A stretch of DNA of 64,000 nt, taken from the NCBI GenBank assembly GCA_030549495.1, contig JAUIRK010000928.1, positions 571,001 through 635,000 on the forward strand, read 5' to 3'. Positions 1 to 12,330 of this stretch are shown here, in pieces. Made by a program: the position numbers and the translations under genes. Source of the DNA: Nectonema munidae (Eukaryota > Nematomorpha > Nectonematoida > Nectonematidae). Numbering within the stretch: position 1 is the stretch's first letter; each line of letters starts with the position of its first letter. Under the pieces are notes generated by a model. That model ran no database searches, was not told the DNA's origin, and saw only the letters and a list, made by a program, of their open reading frames with translations.

Positions 1-918
1 GGTGATAAATTTTATTATACCACATGAGAATATAAAATATATTTTTCAGAAAGGTCAAGAGGGAGGGGGGAATGACATCAAGAGGATGGAGTAAGGCGTC
101 GTTCTGCCCGCTCCGTTGGCTGCCCCGCACGACGAACGAAATGTTGTGATCCTTTTGAATCATAAATAATTGAATTCAGTTAAGTTCATATTGAATTGCC
201 GTCTATTTAAATGTTGAAAGAGAATAATATGTATCCTTATGCTGTCTTTGTCGCTGTTTAACCCCTTGAGGAAAAATTCGATGAAATTTTATTTATTTTA
301 ATCTTAAGATTTTGACTTATTTTTTTAAAATGGGCGTTTATTTATTCGTCTTATCGTAGGCATCTTCATTTACTTTGCAATTTTTTGTTTTCAGACAGGT
401 CTAAAATTCGAATTTCAATAACATATATGAACCCTTTAACTCGGCTAAACAACAACTATATTAATACCTAATTTTTAAAATAAAACATGAAAATAAATAT
501 AAGTCCTTCAATACAACGCTTCACTGCATTATAAATTTTTTTATTTTATTCAAAACTTTTACTTCGTATTTAGAACGTCTCTGGATTAAGTTATGTATAA
601 AAGACATGTTAAAGATTGATGGGTATCCTAAAAAGTAGATGTGGTAATATAGAATAATGTTTACCTCCAGCCGCGTACATCGAATTATGAGCGGATTCTC
701 TTTGGAAAGCTAAATCCTGGCATGATTATTACTTGGGCAAGAATCCTTGTACGTCTGCATTTATTATATGGGCTATATAATAAATATATTATGAATGATA
801 AAATTCATTGAAATTTAAATAGTTGTATTTTTAACACTAATATTGTATTTATATCGGAATTTTAGTGCATTAGCTTTATATCAGAAGTCGGTGGTCCACC
901 ACAGCGATTGATTATATC

Positions 919-1171
919 CAGTAGTGGGATTCAAATTTTTTGTCAGCCGGTTCTGTTACAAAAAGTCAAATTTGTCAACAAATAAACTGAACAATTTTGA
1001 TTATTTCCAAATAAAATTTTAAAATAATGGTTAAACAAGCATCATTATGATGGATGTTACTGTACGGTGTGTACTATATAGATAAATAAATATTTTACTG
1101 TTCGCCTAACTCACTAAATTCCTTGAGACGGTTCTAACGAAACGGTGCGAACCGGCTGAATCTCAATACTG
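919..1171. mobile_element. hAT-type MITE with perfect 8-bp target duplication
   Basis: A 253-bp non-coding element. The left end starts CAGTAGTGGGATTCAAATTT and reads on to CAGCCGGTTC. The right end, reverse-complemented, starts CAGTATTGAGATTCAGCCGG. It is flanked on both sides by ATTATATC (911-918 and 1172-1179). CAG-type ends with 8-bp duplications are the hallmark of the hAT superfamily. With no coding capacity it must depend on a transposase elsewhere. Confidence 0.8.
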
Positions 1172-4100
1172 ATTATATCTGTCAGGGTTTTTTTTAATCC
1201 TTTGATGAATACAGACCCCCATGGATTGGTTAATATGATCACTAATCCCCTTTAATTTACAGTGGAATAATTATAACATCCTAATTTCTTTAGAGCTGGG
1301 TTATAAATATGAAGAAATAATGAAATAAAATGTTTGCATTGATAACTTTATCATATTAATATAAATTTAAATTTCATAAATGACGATTATACAAGCAATT
1401 AGTTTTTCTTATAACTACGAGCGTGTATGCATATTTTAATTTTGTAATAATGCATGCAGAATATAAATAGTTTTGTTTTTATAATAAATTTTCCTTTGAA
1501 CGACCTTATATTTATGTTACTTTACATGTATAAGTTTTTTGAATATCTCAACTCTACATCCTTACTTTATCTACGTAGTCACATAGTTTGTTATTGAAAC
1601 ATTGTTCCTACGTTGTAGTTTTAATCCATAACAATTCTACAAACATGATGTCTTTGTCTATTTGGTAAGAACTTTGTAAAATTTGACATCTTTTAAACAT
1701 ACTTGGATAAGACTAGTTAGACTTGAAAATAAAATGACCACTGAATAGAAGTGATATTGTAGATCACTCTACAATATCTACCCTCTGGATCTTTTTAAGT
1801 TTGTTTCGACCCCTCAAAAAATATTTGATTATGTATATTATAACAGCATACAATAAACTTCCTTTGTATTATTCGTTTAATGACAAAAAATAAAAATGCA
1901 ATTTTTATTGAAATAGTTAACAGAAGAAACTTGTGAAAAATGAACACGCATAACATTACTGAGGATATGTTGTATAACAGGAGTATCGTGGATGTGTGAC
2001 TTTGCCTTATATATCTGACTTTCAACGTTGCTTTAGCCAGTGAACGAGTCGAACTTAGGAGATTGCTATATTTTGTGAGCACCGCTTCCAGTACTCCATG
2101 ATGCAACGTTCTTTGCTGTGAGCTCTTACTGTAGCTTTAAGGTTTGCATGCTGCCATTGATGAACTGGAAAAAATCTATATGAAAAAAACAAACTATACG
2201 GTGTTCAGTAATATTAGCGTTAGCAATATCGAAAGAATATTTATATTTCGGTTACGCCAAATAATTGAGTTATTCTGAGAGAGGATTTCTAAACGCAAAC
2301 CTTCAAGAAAAGAAATAAATTCAGAGATATAAGATGATAGCAACACAATTAAAAACTGCTTCTTATATTAATTTTTAGGTTCATAAAAGTATAAATATTT
2401 TCACAACGGATTTCGGAGTTAAGTGAACATATGTTGAAGTGGTTTTTACAAAACTTTCCCAAGCAACCACAATAACAAAAAGAGTATCCCTCGATATCAA
2501 TGTCTGAAAAGGCATCAATTTTATCTACGAGAGTGATTATATCAAAACAGATTTTCAGACAAATGCTCACAAAAGAAAGTACGTTGTGAACATTTGTCTA
2601 AAAATTTAAGCGTGTGAGCATACGTCATGAAATCATCAATTTTGGCGGAGGTATCCTCAACTTGTCTTGAATCAGTAGCGATTGAATTCGCCTTCTAAGA
2701 CAACGTTTTGGAGTAAATGTTATAGAGTTTCAATTTTTTTTGAGCAAGTGCACAAAACAGTTTTCTACACTCTCTTAGCCACATCCGTTTGATGCCTAGT
2801 TTTTAAAGGAATAAGCTCAAAATTGAATAGTATTTTCTTCAATGCTTCTTTTTTGACTTTTATATATATTCTGAATTTCTCTTAATATTTGTGGAAATAT
2901 CACATCACTTGAGTTGATCCAAAACTTCTTTACTGGCCCACAAAAAAATTTTGCTAGGTCATCCAAGGATCATAGTTTTATGATTCCTGAGTTAGATAAT
3001 GGCGAGAGGTAAAGAAATTTCTGTGCAAATTCTTCCAGGAGAAGGAATGAGAAATTTTAGTATGCAAATATTTGAAAGACTTTCTTTGAGGGAAAATACC
3101 CTTATTGATTATATCGAGAAGAGAAAAATTATTTTATCTATTTAGAGGTTTCCCTGTTGAAGCTATTTTACTGAAAAGTGAAATGCTTTGAGTTAATCAG
3201 AACTACCAAAATTGACTTAAATATATGAATTCAATATGTAACAAAAATTTATGCGCGTAGAGTTTATTTTTACACAGATTTACTGAATTTTCATAAAAGA
3301 CACCAATAGATTCGCAGCGATTATTTAGTGGGTTCACGCGATAACTTATTCAAATATTGAATATTTTAGGAAAAAAAGGCCATCACCCCAACAATTGACT
3401 GATAAATTAATGATAGTCTGTCACTATTAGCGTTAAACTGAGAACTTTTTATGTGCACCTGGGCAGTCTGAAAATAATGTTCATGTCGTGAAGCGTGTTT
3501 GTTTTTTTTTATCTTATTCGTTTTTACAAATGTGTTTTGCTTTTCTACTTATTTCAAGATAAAGTAGGTATATTTAGAAAGTTTTCAATTTTTTCATTAA
3601 TCTATTCTACTATGGCCATAAATGGGATAACAAGATTATGGCTGTTAGATTTTGACATTATCAAACTGGGACAAAATTGTATTGTAAAAAGTCGAGAGCA
3701 AAAGTTTGTTTTTCTTACAAAAATAACTAAAATACCCTAAAGGTAAAAGATCAGTTTTTATACTAAAAAAAGGGATAAACTTGCAGCTAAATTTTCTAAA
3801 CTCTTTTTTTCAACATATAAGTTTAGTAAATGAAAAAGGGGGATTCCTTTAAATCCTCTGGGATTCCGTTGCTAAACCACGTCATAACCGGGACATCTGA
3901 CATCCCTAAACTAGACGCAAATTATGCATTGGAGTACATTTGTATTTTATTCCCCATATACTCATTTTATATCCGGAGCGAGCTCTACCTATCTATTCTT
4001 CGGGCAAGAGCTTCCCTTCCCTGTGTTTTTTTATCTTCAGCTTAGCCAAGAAAAGACTGTCGTAGCTTACTACTTACTGTCTTAATACTTACTACTTCAT

Positions 4101-4473
4101 TCCCTCTCTAATCCTTCTCATATGTATGACAATTTAGATTGTAGAAGCCCTCGTGGAATATTCAGTAGATTGCAGTATCACACTGCAACATATATACTAC
4201 TTCTAGATTTGTATCTTCAGTTTGGCACATTTTTTGTATTGTATTTTTATTACTTTACTTGGTACTATATTTTATAACACTTTATTTTGATTTTTGTGGA
4301 TCTTGGATCTCGATGTAGCTTCTCACCCAGCATTCCAACTTTGCCGTATAATATCTCGTCCAACCAACACCAGTAATTTCTTTTTTCCATTGTTTTCTGA
4401 AATTTTATTTTAGAAACGTTTATTCGCTAATTTGTTTTTGAACTTTAATTTGCGAAATTTTGTTCTGGCAAAA

Positions 4474-4601
4474 TTAAACCGTTACAAGAATAACCAGACT
4501 ATATCTAATGTTAAGCAAAAGATTTGTATTAAAAAGCCTTAATAAATGCAAACGATTTTATTTTCGTAAAATTATATCTGCTGAGGTTGATAACCTGTTA
4601 A
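4474..4601. mobile_element. TTAA-flanked MITE (piggyBac-like), degraded copy
   Basis: About 128 bp between two TTAA tetranucleotides. Its inside (AGATTTGTATTAAAAAGC and neighbours) matches the inner half of 33271-33406. It belongs to the same short family as the elements at 11262-11399 and 33147-33406. Assignment to piggyBac rests only on TTAA flanks. Confidence 0.5.
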
Positions 4602-5312
4602 AGTACTTTACAGTATCTTCGATGAATGCATATCGTAAATGAAAGAAATAGTTTTCATATCATTTTTGCATAGGTTTTAAATCAACCAGGAGCTATAGTT
4701 TAGAAGGGTATGGATTTTTAGCGAAATAAAGCGAAGTTTTCTCAAAAATTTTCGAAATTGTTTTTTCAACTAATTAAAATAATGGGATTTATGTTTAAAT
4801 TGTTAAAATTAAAATTCAAAAATTTCTTTAAAAAATCGAAAAAAATTTTTTTTTTCTATTATTTGAGTTTATTTCGGTAAAATGTCACACCTGTTTAAAA
4901 TTATTAATTAATATTCTTTTAAATAGAGTTGAAATTATTTAATTTTATCAAATGAATCAGATAGACATGTTTAATGATTGATAAAAATTGAACCCCTTCA
5001 AGCATCTTCGTAGCAAAAATAATTTGTTTAGCTCGAGTTCTCCACAAAAGTTCATAAAAATTGTTTGAAACACTATCAATAATATGCAAATAACTACCTG
5101 TTTGGATTTTTGGACTAGCGAGTTATAAAACATGCGTTGATTGGATAAAATATTTTCTAACGATTTCCGATACTTTTAAAATGTATTTTTATAATCCTTT
5201 TCAACTTTACAAATATATTTTTAATAATAATCAAATGTTTAAAGTAAGATTGTGTTCTTTTAGCTACAAAATGTGAAGTTCAAGTTGGGAAGCTGTTGTT
5301 CATCTATCAGAA

Positions 5313-6086
5313 ATGTCAGAATTCAAAGAACACCACAAGCACATACTGCATTACCTATTTTCTAATGTTGTTCTGCCTCTCTCTCAACTGAATGCCTTCT
5401 ATGAACGTTTGCGTGAAAGGGTGGAGCACATTGAAGATTGCGCCGATGTGAATCAGCTCTTTAGTGATTTCGTCTCCGTCATAAATGCGCACATTTCCCG
5501 CTTTTACTTACGAATCAAAAAGGTTTCCGATACCCTCATTCCAAATACTGAGTACTACCTCCTTGTTAACGTAAAGGAAATTAATTTTTCAATGTATTCC
5601 GTCAAACATACTCTGCAACAACGCCAAATCTTTGTAGAAATTTTAAAGCAAATTATATCTTCCTCATCATATGGCTTTGTTTCTCAAAAGGATCTCCTGG
5701 ATTCCTGCTCTATTAGTCTATTTAAAGTTTCCAAACATGATATCTCAGAAGCGATAGAAACATTCACCAGTCAAAAATGGATTCAAACGTATCCCAATTT
5801 CCAGTTGAGCACGGCTATCAGGACAGAAGTGGAGTTACATGACTTCCTCTTGAGCATTGCCGAATCCTATCACGATGATCCTTTCATCTGCATACTGTGC
5901 AAAAGAATTGCCATTAAGGCCTTGTCTTGTCAACACTGCCAAAAGTACACTCATTACGCCTGCCTCAAAAAGTACAACACCTCTAATCAAAATAGATGCG
6001 ATGCTTGTTCAACCTGCAAGAAGAGTTTGAGTGCATTTTCAGAATTCGAAAAACTGATTCAAACGACGGTATCTACGCTGGTGTAG
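5313..6086 (+). CDS. NSMCE1: Non-structural maintenance of chromosomes element 1 (NSMCE1/Nse1)
   Basis: Encodes a 257-residue protein close to the usual Nse1 length. Nse1 pairs with Nse3 in the SMC5/6 complex, which acts in nuclear DNA repair and replication-fork stability; its C-terminal variant RING supports ubiquitin ligase activity. Seen here: an N-terminal helical region; a winged-helix-like middle (about 85-185) with family-like stretches YYLLVNVKEI and FTSQKWIQTYPNF; and a RING-like cluster with C193, C196, C206, C209, H214, C217, C229 and C232. The ATG at 5313 is the first in frame after a stop at 5274. TTCTTTTAG ending at 5263 could be an acceptor for a non-coding 5' exon. ATTAAA at 6162-6167 may serve as poly(A) signal. 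The coding region has no intron, unlike the other genes here. A retrocopy is possible, but the frame is intact and all metal ligands are present. Confidence 0.93.
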   Translation: MSEFKEHHKHILHYLFSNVVLPLSQLNAFYERLRERVEHIEDCADVNQLFSDFVSVINAHISRFYLRIKKVSDTLIPNTEYYLLVNVKEINFSMYSVKHTLQQRQIFVEILKQIISSSSYGFVSQKDLLDSCSISLFKVSKHDISEAIETFTSQKWIQTYPNFQLSTAIRTEVELHDFLLSIAESYHDDPFICILCKRIAIKALSCQHCQKYTHYACLKKYNTSNQNRCDACSTCKKSLSAFSEFEKLIQTTVSTLV

Positions 6087-6689
6087 GCGCATAAATGTGC
6101 ATATCGAAATTTTTAAATTTTTTTCTGAGTAAAATATCATTTAATTGGAAATTTTTCATAGATTAAAATACTCTTGTTTTCAAGGTGTTCATTTTTTTTT
6201 ATATCAGATGAAATTGTTTTGATTTTGGATGACTGGTTTTTTACTTACTATTTAACAAAATTTCATTTTGTCGTGTTCCTTGTTTAAAACCATAAATTTC
6301 AAGTTCTTTGTAGCTAAATTACATGGAAAAGAATCAGTTTCATCCCTTAATATTTCTTTTGTGGCTGGAACATTGAATTTACAAATGTGTCTTTTTTCAA
6401 TCTAATACCATTAGTGACTTTGCTAACGTAGTATTTTTAACAATACAAAAAAAGATATAGGAAAGAAAAGTTAAAATGAAATTGCATCACAAAGCTGCAA
6501 GCATTTTTGATGTGGATTTTGGAACATGCGTGCTCAATAAAATTGATCAAAGCAAGAGCAGAAAAATTTGTGATGTCATAATCTTTCAGAGCATTTTATG
6601 CCATGCTAAATTAGAGAGCAAAGCAAGATCCTTCGAATCGTCGAACTGAGAAAAATCCTCCAGATAGAAATTAACCATCAGAGGAAAAC

Positions 6690-7030
6690 AGGAGCACATC
6701 AGAAGATTAGGACAGTGAAGATGACTATGATCTCACAGATGCAGATGCTGATAAGAATCATTACTATCCAAACAAATACGTTATGCTATTGCGATGATTT
6801 ATGAGGCCTGTTTGATGCAATTCAAATTGTATGTGATCCCAATAAAGGAATTCTTTTCATTGACAGCTCCACTAGAAGCCTGAAAATTGTTCTCTTGCCT
6901 TGAATCAATCCTTAGGACTACAACAGTGTTAATCTTCTATTTCAAACTTTGAAACATGATTAGTATTGCAGCGAAGTTATTCGAAACTTAAAAATAATGG
7001 CTCCAGATACGTTTTCCTTTACATTCTTTT
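6690..7030 (+). pseudogene. Decayed copy of the unclassified TIR transposon protein
   Basis: Conceptual translation of the plus strand gives short segments matching the protein encoded at 48285-49972. The clearest is LFIDSSTRSLKIVLL against LFIDSSTTSLKAVLL, preceded by a GLFDAI / GLFDSI match and followed by a YCSEVIRNLKI / YKWEVIGDFKI match. The copy is interrupted by several stops and covers only the middle of the protein. I could not find its terminal repeats. Its presence about 41 kb from the better copy shows that the family is dispersed, which supports a mobile origin. Confidence 0.7.
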
Positions 7031-7299
7031 TTGATAATAATTTAGTTGCATTTTATCAAATACGGTATATTCCTATGTGTACAAGTAAGTCCACCTCAAA
7101 TATAGCAATAAAACAAATTAAAAGCTGTATATCTAGTTTACTTGAAACAAAAAAATTTATTTACCCAAAATAAAAAATTCCAAATTTTATTTTACAAAAA
7201 TTTGAGTCTTCGATGTGTAAGTTGGGGGTTATTTTTAAAGACAGGCAAATGATTCAAACTATCGCAGTTGTATCTACTACTCAAAAGTAGATGTGTATC

Positions 7300-7580
7300 G
7301 GATATCCGCAAAAATACATCCTCATCGGTAGATCATTTAAGTTTCAACATCTGCAATTTTCAAACATTTTTCTATTTACCACTAAGTTTTAAAACTTTAT
7401 TTTTATGATAAGTGCGTCTTTATGATAACACGTACACATTGACATCTCTCAAAATTGTTAGGAAGAATGAAACCTGAATTTGCTTAGAATAGCAATTATG
7501 ATATCCGTATCCTCTAAAAAATTAATTCTCGAATCCCCTAGGATGTCAAATTTGATATCCTAGGATGCAAAAAAATTCAC
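7300..7580 (+). repeat. Dispersed repeat, copy 1 of 3
   Basis: Shares TTTCAACATCTGCAATTTTC, then CATTTTTC, then TTTTTATGATAA and a final CTAGGATGTCAAATTTGATA with 16130-16370 (same strand). The reverse complement of part of 28690-28870 shows the same blocks. No terminal repeats were identified, so the class is unknown. Confidence 0.55.
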
Positions 7581-7999
7581 ATTCGATCCTCTACTCAAAA
7601 GAAAGAGAGCCCTTTCTAGAGGGCCCAACAAACTAATGCCGCACATAACAATATAAAATGCTTTTTCCCATGGAGGGGGGAGGGGGTTCTCAGATGTCGG
7701 CCTCGTCCCATTGGCTACATCTGGGACGTGATCAAAGACTTTTTATGACTTAGTATTTATGGTTTTGAAAATAAATTGTGAAATTTAAAGAAATGAAAGA
7801 TTAAATTGCTGGATAGGACAAAATATAAAAACAGACTTAAATTTTCTGTCATTTTTGGTAAATTTTATATAAAATTAACGTAATACAAATATTCGAGTCA
7901 GTATGACAACTCTCTATAATTCTAATGTTATATTGGGTTAAGGTCTTTTAGATGAAATTCTGTTTGCTTTCTTAAAAGAAAACTTTTGCTATCAGGGCC

Positions 8000-8183
8000 C
8001 AGGGGCGTAGCCAGAGGGGGGGGGTGGGGCAAGGGTGCTCAAATACCTTTTCTGGCCCCCCCCCCCCCCCAATACCAAATATTTTTACTACTTAATTAAA
8101 GTTCTTATTTTATTTCCAATATGCTTGCCCCCCTAAATTCCTTGCATGCCCCTCCCAACTTCCATTTTTTGGCTGCGCCACTG
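8000..8183. mobile_element. hAT-type MITE with perfect 8-bp target duplication
   Basis: A 184-bp element. The left end starts CAGGGGCGTAGCCAGA; the right end, reverse-complemented, starts CAGTGGCGCAGCCAAA. Flanks are identical TCAGGGCC (7992-7999 and 8184-8191). CAGGGGCGTAGCCAG-like ends are common in non-autonomous hAT elements of animals. Internally it has a long G run followed by a long C run that can pair with each other, so it could form a strong hairpin. Confidence 0.85.
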
Positions 8184-10301
8184 TCAGGGCCTATGAAATG
8201 GGGTAGGGGAACCAAGAGGTGCCTATTAGAGGGAGGGAGAGCGTGGGGTCGTGCCCGAAAAGCCATTTGAATACTTGTTAGTGCACTTACACTAGGGTCT
8301 TTGTCAAAACCGATAAGTACTTTTTAGACATCGTAAAGTTAAGCTGGGACCAGGTAACTTAAGGGTGTAATAAATTGTCTCTAATTCAGTGCTTCTCACA
8401 CTTTTTGCAACGGCGGACTCAAAAGCGTTATTTTCGATACCAAAAGACGCCACATGAAAACCAAATATATATCCTTCGATTTTAAACCTAAACTACACCT
8501 TTATGCAATCTCCCATTTTTCATATGCAAAGAAATCAAGAGTTTAGTGTGAAAAAGAAGGTTAATTTTTATTCTTCATCGTATCCAGCCTGGCCTTCATT
8601 GAAGAAGGATGAGTGAATGCCCAAATTGTTAATACGCGTTCTTTTTATTACACACTCACATGGTGGAAAAATCAGCTTCACGCAAATACGGGAATGCAAG
8701 AAGCGTTTTTTTTGGCTACTTCATCCAGTCAAGGACATTCAATTCTCTAGTTTATTGGACTAACATGGCCAAATTAATGGTCATGATGAAAGTTGTGCGG
8801 CCTCAATGCCATCAAAGATTTGTATGTTTTTGCGTAAATTTTATATTGCTACCAAGTACCCATATGTTATAACGCAATGCTTTAGGGTATTTAAAGTTTA
8901 AGTGAAATGTTTTCAAATTCAGGCAAAATGTTTTTAAGTTTTAAGTACATTTTTTTTTTATATATATAGGTTCAACTTGTAAATTTTTATTTATAATTCT
9001 TTCAATTTGAAATATTCGTATTTTTTAACTCTATTTTTTATTGTTTTTGTATCATTCAACTAATTAAAAAAATTTTAACTTCAAAAGAAAATAAAATAAA
9101 TTCAAATTAAAAATTTATTTTTATACGAACATTTATTACTGAGATTTATAAAATTATTTATTTAAAAAATTTGAAATCATATTCTTTTGACTCTAACTAC
9201 ATATTTCTTTTAGCTTCCCCAAAGAACCCCCCCAAAATCCGATTGCGTAATTTCATTTATTCCAGTTATGACACAAAACTTAAAAAAATGTTTATCCTTC
9301 TCTCAACAAAAAAATTCGAATATTTCAAATTGAAATAATTATAAATAAAACTTTCCAAGTTGAATCTAAAAATTAAGAACATTATTTCACTTAAATTTGA
9401 AAAAATTTCACAAGAAATGTTATATATGATCAATAAATGTACACTTGTTGAAGTTAGATGCAAGCTTCAATTTTTTTATTTTGCAAGTCTTAGCGACCCC
9501 AATTGGATTTTGTACCTCCTTAAAATTTTCTCTTAGATGCCCCGGTCACCAAAATAGCCACGATAAATAATGGTGAATCCATTTTGACTCTAAAAACATT
9601 GATAAGTAAAACAATTTACAAAAGGAGATGATATATTATCATGCCAAATTTTTTTGAAGAATAAAACAAATTGAAAAAGAAGTTCTTTTCATTATTTTTT
9701 TAAAATATACTAAAATTATTCTAAGTTAGAAAGTGTACATGTTTAACTCATTCTTTCCAGAAAAAACAGACTGGATTGAGTGATTTGATATAAGAGTCAT
9801 TCAGAATCAAGGAATCGTCTGAGACAGTTAACAAAACTGAAGATGGGATGAATTGGCCTAAGTAAATTTGGGTCCAATAAGATTTCTAAAATCCTATTTT
9901 TGTGCATTTTATTTGAAAAAAATAGTTTAGTAAAATTCGGTTCCTTATCCGTGATAGTGTTTTGAAAAAGTTGACTTTTCATGGAGTTGTTTTTGGGGTT
10001 GTTTTTTTTGAAGAGAAACCTTGCAAAATGCAATAAAAGTGTGTCTAAATAGTTTTAAAATGTGAATTTACTACTCTGGGAAGTGAGTGTGGTGCAGGTG
10101 AACGAGTTTAAAACTGGAAACAATGAAGAGAAAGAGTGTTTGAAGAGGATTTGTGGGTCCTTGAAACTTTGGCAGTATGTTCCACTCTTCAAAAAAGGCG
10201 CGTAGGAATAATGCTTTGTGTAACCGGTTCATTTTTATTACTAAAAATCACTAACTTCTTCCAAGTTTTCAAGGAAACCATTTTTATTATTAACAAATTT
10301 G

Positions 10302-10303
<2 letters not shown>

Positions 10304-10334
<31 letters not shown>
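10304..10334. repeat. (TAA)n microsatellite
   Basis: About ten perfect trinucleotide units. No other function apparent. Confidence 0.9.
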
Positions 10335-10479
10335 GGGGTGTGGGAAGAGTGACAATAGGCTCTCGTGAAAAAGATAAAAGAACATCTTAATCACTCTTTT
10401 TTTTTGTTACTTCGATGGTAATCGCTTCTGTAAACTTCGTTGTCATTAATTTCATTCAGCAGTGCGACGTATTCGCAAG

Positions 10480-10980
10480 CAGAAGTGGAGTAATAAAATG
10501 AAGGAAACACAAACAATACCTCTCATCTCCAAGGCAGCGCTCGCCCACACACACGCGCGCGCACACGCAGAACAAAGAAACGGCTGAAAGGAAGAACACT
10601 TAGTTTAAGGAGTGTAGCAAGCCGCGCTGTCCTTGATACACAAAAAGCGAAAAAGCTTTGTCACTTCTCCTCTCCTGCCGATACTATTCCAGTCTTTTGA
10701 AAATGGCAACCCCAAGTCTCGAGGACAAACCAACCTTCTTTTTCCTTTTCACCGCAGCCGCGCTTAACTCGCTTCAACAAAGTGACTCCTTTACTTTCTC
10801 TTACTAGGTCAATTAACTATCTCAAAATTATAAATGTTTAGGCGCGCCTTCGACGAAAACAGAATATACCCCGACTCTATTTTCATTCACTCCTCGAAAT
10901 CGGTAAGTTATACTCTCTCCTTAAACTTGAGGTAGGTTACTACCTCACTCCTTAAACACACATGCATGCCTTCTCAAAAT
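10480..10980 (+). promoter_or_regulatory. GC-richer island, possible promoter and 5' non-coding exon
   Basis: This stretch is clearly richer in G+C and CpG than its surroundings, with a CA/CG dinucleotide run at 10549-10566. A near-consensus splice donor, CG|GTAAGT, lies at 10902/10903. The next good acceptor on this strand that leads to a coding exon is 12310-12311, in front of the signal-peptide exon of the His-rich gene. I infer a promoter and first 5' UTR exon for that gene ending at 10902. The short open frame before the donor (from ATG at about 10831) does not look like a signal peptide. No TATA box is claimed. Confidence 0.35.
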
Positions 10981-11261
10981 GGCACACACCCTACATTCCT
11001 ATTCGAAATATGCTGCATTTCACTTAAATTTTGTCATTAAGTTTGCTTTGCAATCACACCATTATCTCTGGCTAACTTTTTTTCACTTAAAAATCATCTA
11101 GCGCCAGAACATTATATATATATAAAAAATGGGGTTGAAGTAAAAATTTTTACTCGATTTAAGATTTCGGAAGGGGGGGGGGGTGTTGTTGCACAGTTTA
11201 TCAGCACACCACGAAAACCGAATAGTACAGGGATTAAACTGTATTTAAGTCTATGATATTA

Positions 11262-11399
11262 TTAACCCATTTACGGTCAATGTTCCCATTTTGGAACATA
11301 AGTAATTTCATCTTCGTCTGCTTTTTTCAATGACTTTGAATATAAATCGTCTGCGTTTTTTTAGATATCGTCTGCTTTGCTTGGCCCTAAATGGGTTAA
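11262..11399. mobile_element. TTAA-flanked MITE (piggyBac-like)
   Basis: 138 bp including TTAA at both ends. Ends read TTAACCCATTTA and, reverse-complemented, TTAACCCATTTAGGGCC. It contains TGTTCCCATTTTGGAACA, a near palindrome, and several copies of TCGTCTGC. The same order of blocks is found at 33147-33270. Confidence 0.75.
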
Positions 11400-12330
11400 A
11401 GTCTAAAATATTATTTGTTTTGCATTTTGTTAATCGTATATGTGTAGGCTGAGCAAATATTATTACGACAAAAACTAGACATTTAACAAAAATTTGATAA
11501 TTTCAAGAGCAAGTTTAGTCGAAGGTACAAATTCAAAACAAACTTTATGTTATAAATAGCATTATAATAACTCTTTGAGGTTCAGTGCGACACAGGTGTA
11601 CCCAAAAAATGAAAAAGAAAGTAGACGATCAGTTTTGGAAATTCTGGTCCTCAAAGGGAGAACACATGTATAAAAAATATACCAAGAAAACTTAATTAAA
11701 AATAAAAATATGTAATCTAGTATTGAGAATATAACTGATTTTTTTTCCAAATTTCTAAAAAAAAAAATTCAAATATCAATTTTTTATGGATATTTTTCAG
11801 ATAATTGATATAATTGATCAAATGAAAAGACTTTGAAAAATAATTTCCACAAAATATTAACGCCATCTAAGTACAAAATAGTATTTTTTTGGTGTTTTTT
11901 CACTCTAAGAAAAAATATAAATGTTTATTTTAGTTAAAAAAAAAAGAAAATAATGAACATAATTTCGAAATAATACAAACAAAAAATTGTAAAACTGTAA
12001 AATTTTTGTGATTATATATGTAAAACTTTTTTGTGTGTTTAGATATAAATCTTTGACACTTTTCGCATTTTCTATTCCCTCTTTTTTCAGGTTTACATAT
12101 AGGTAAATAGCAATTGTCCTTAGAAGTAGGTTGTGGTTCATTTGATGCTGGTAAATCTTCATATCCATAAAATAAAAAAATGTTACTAATAATATTTCTA
12201 GGTGTAAGATTATTTTAGCTCATTTGCAGTAGTGATTCGCGACTCCATTTTTTTTATTTCATTATTTCACATTTCTTCTACTAAGATTAATCTTTTGCTA
12301 TACTTTTGTAGATCTTAGCATTCTTACCAG

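Larger units (their letters stand above)
1..5240. other. Intergenic, repeat-bearing, no gene recognised
   Basis: I find no convincing gene here. It holds a hAT-type MITE (919-1171), a TTAA MITE (4474-4601), and pieces of dispersed repeats. One is 3310-3440, which resembles 34555-34665; both contain ATTATTTAGTGGGTTCAC. Another is about 3835-3910, which resembles 19405-19490; both carry TGGGATTCCGTT and AACCGGGA. The minus strand of 2350-3000 has short coding-like patches in several frames, possibly an old decayed gene or transposon, but I cannot name it. Confidence 0.5.
6170..10480. other. Intergenic, repeats, no gene recognised
   Basis: No host gene seen. It contains the decayed transposon copy at 6690-7030, a dispersed repeat at 7300-7580, a complete MITE at 8000-8183, and a lone hAT-like end at about 8391 (CAGTGCTTCTCACACTTTTT) with no partner found. 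There is a (TAA)n run at 10304-10334. Homopolymer G and C runs lie near 8017-8070. Confidence 0.5.

Noticed and set aside
2349-3000. Coding-like patches on the minus strand
   Set aside because: Several short stretches in different frames with no recognisable family; too weak to call a gene or name an element.
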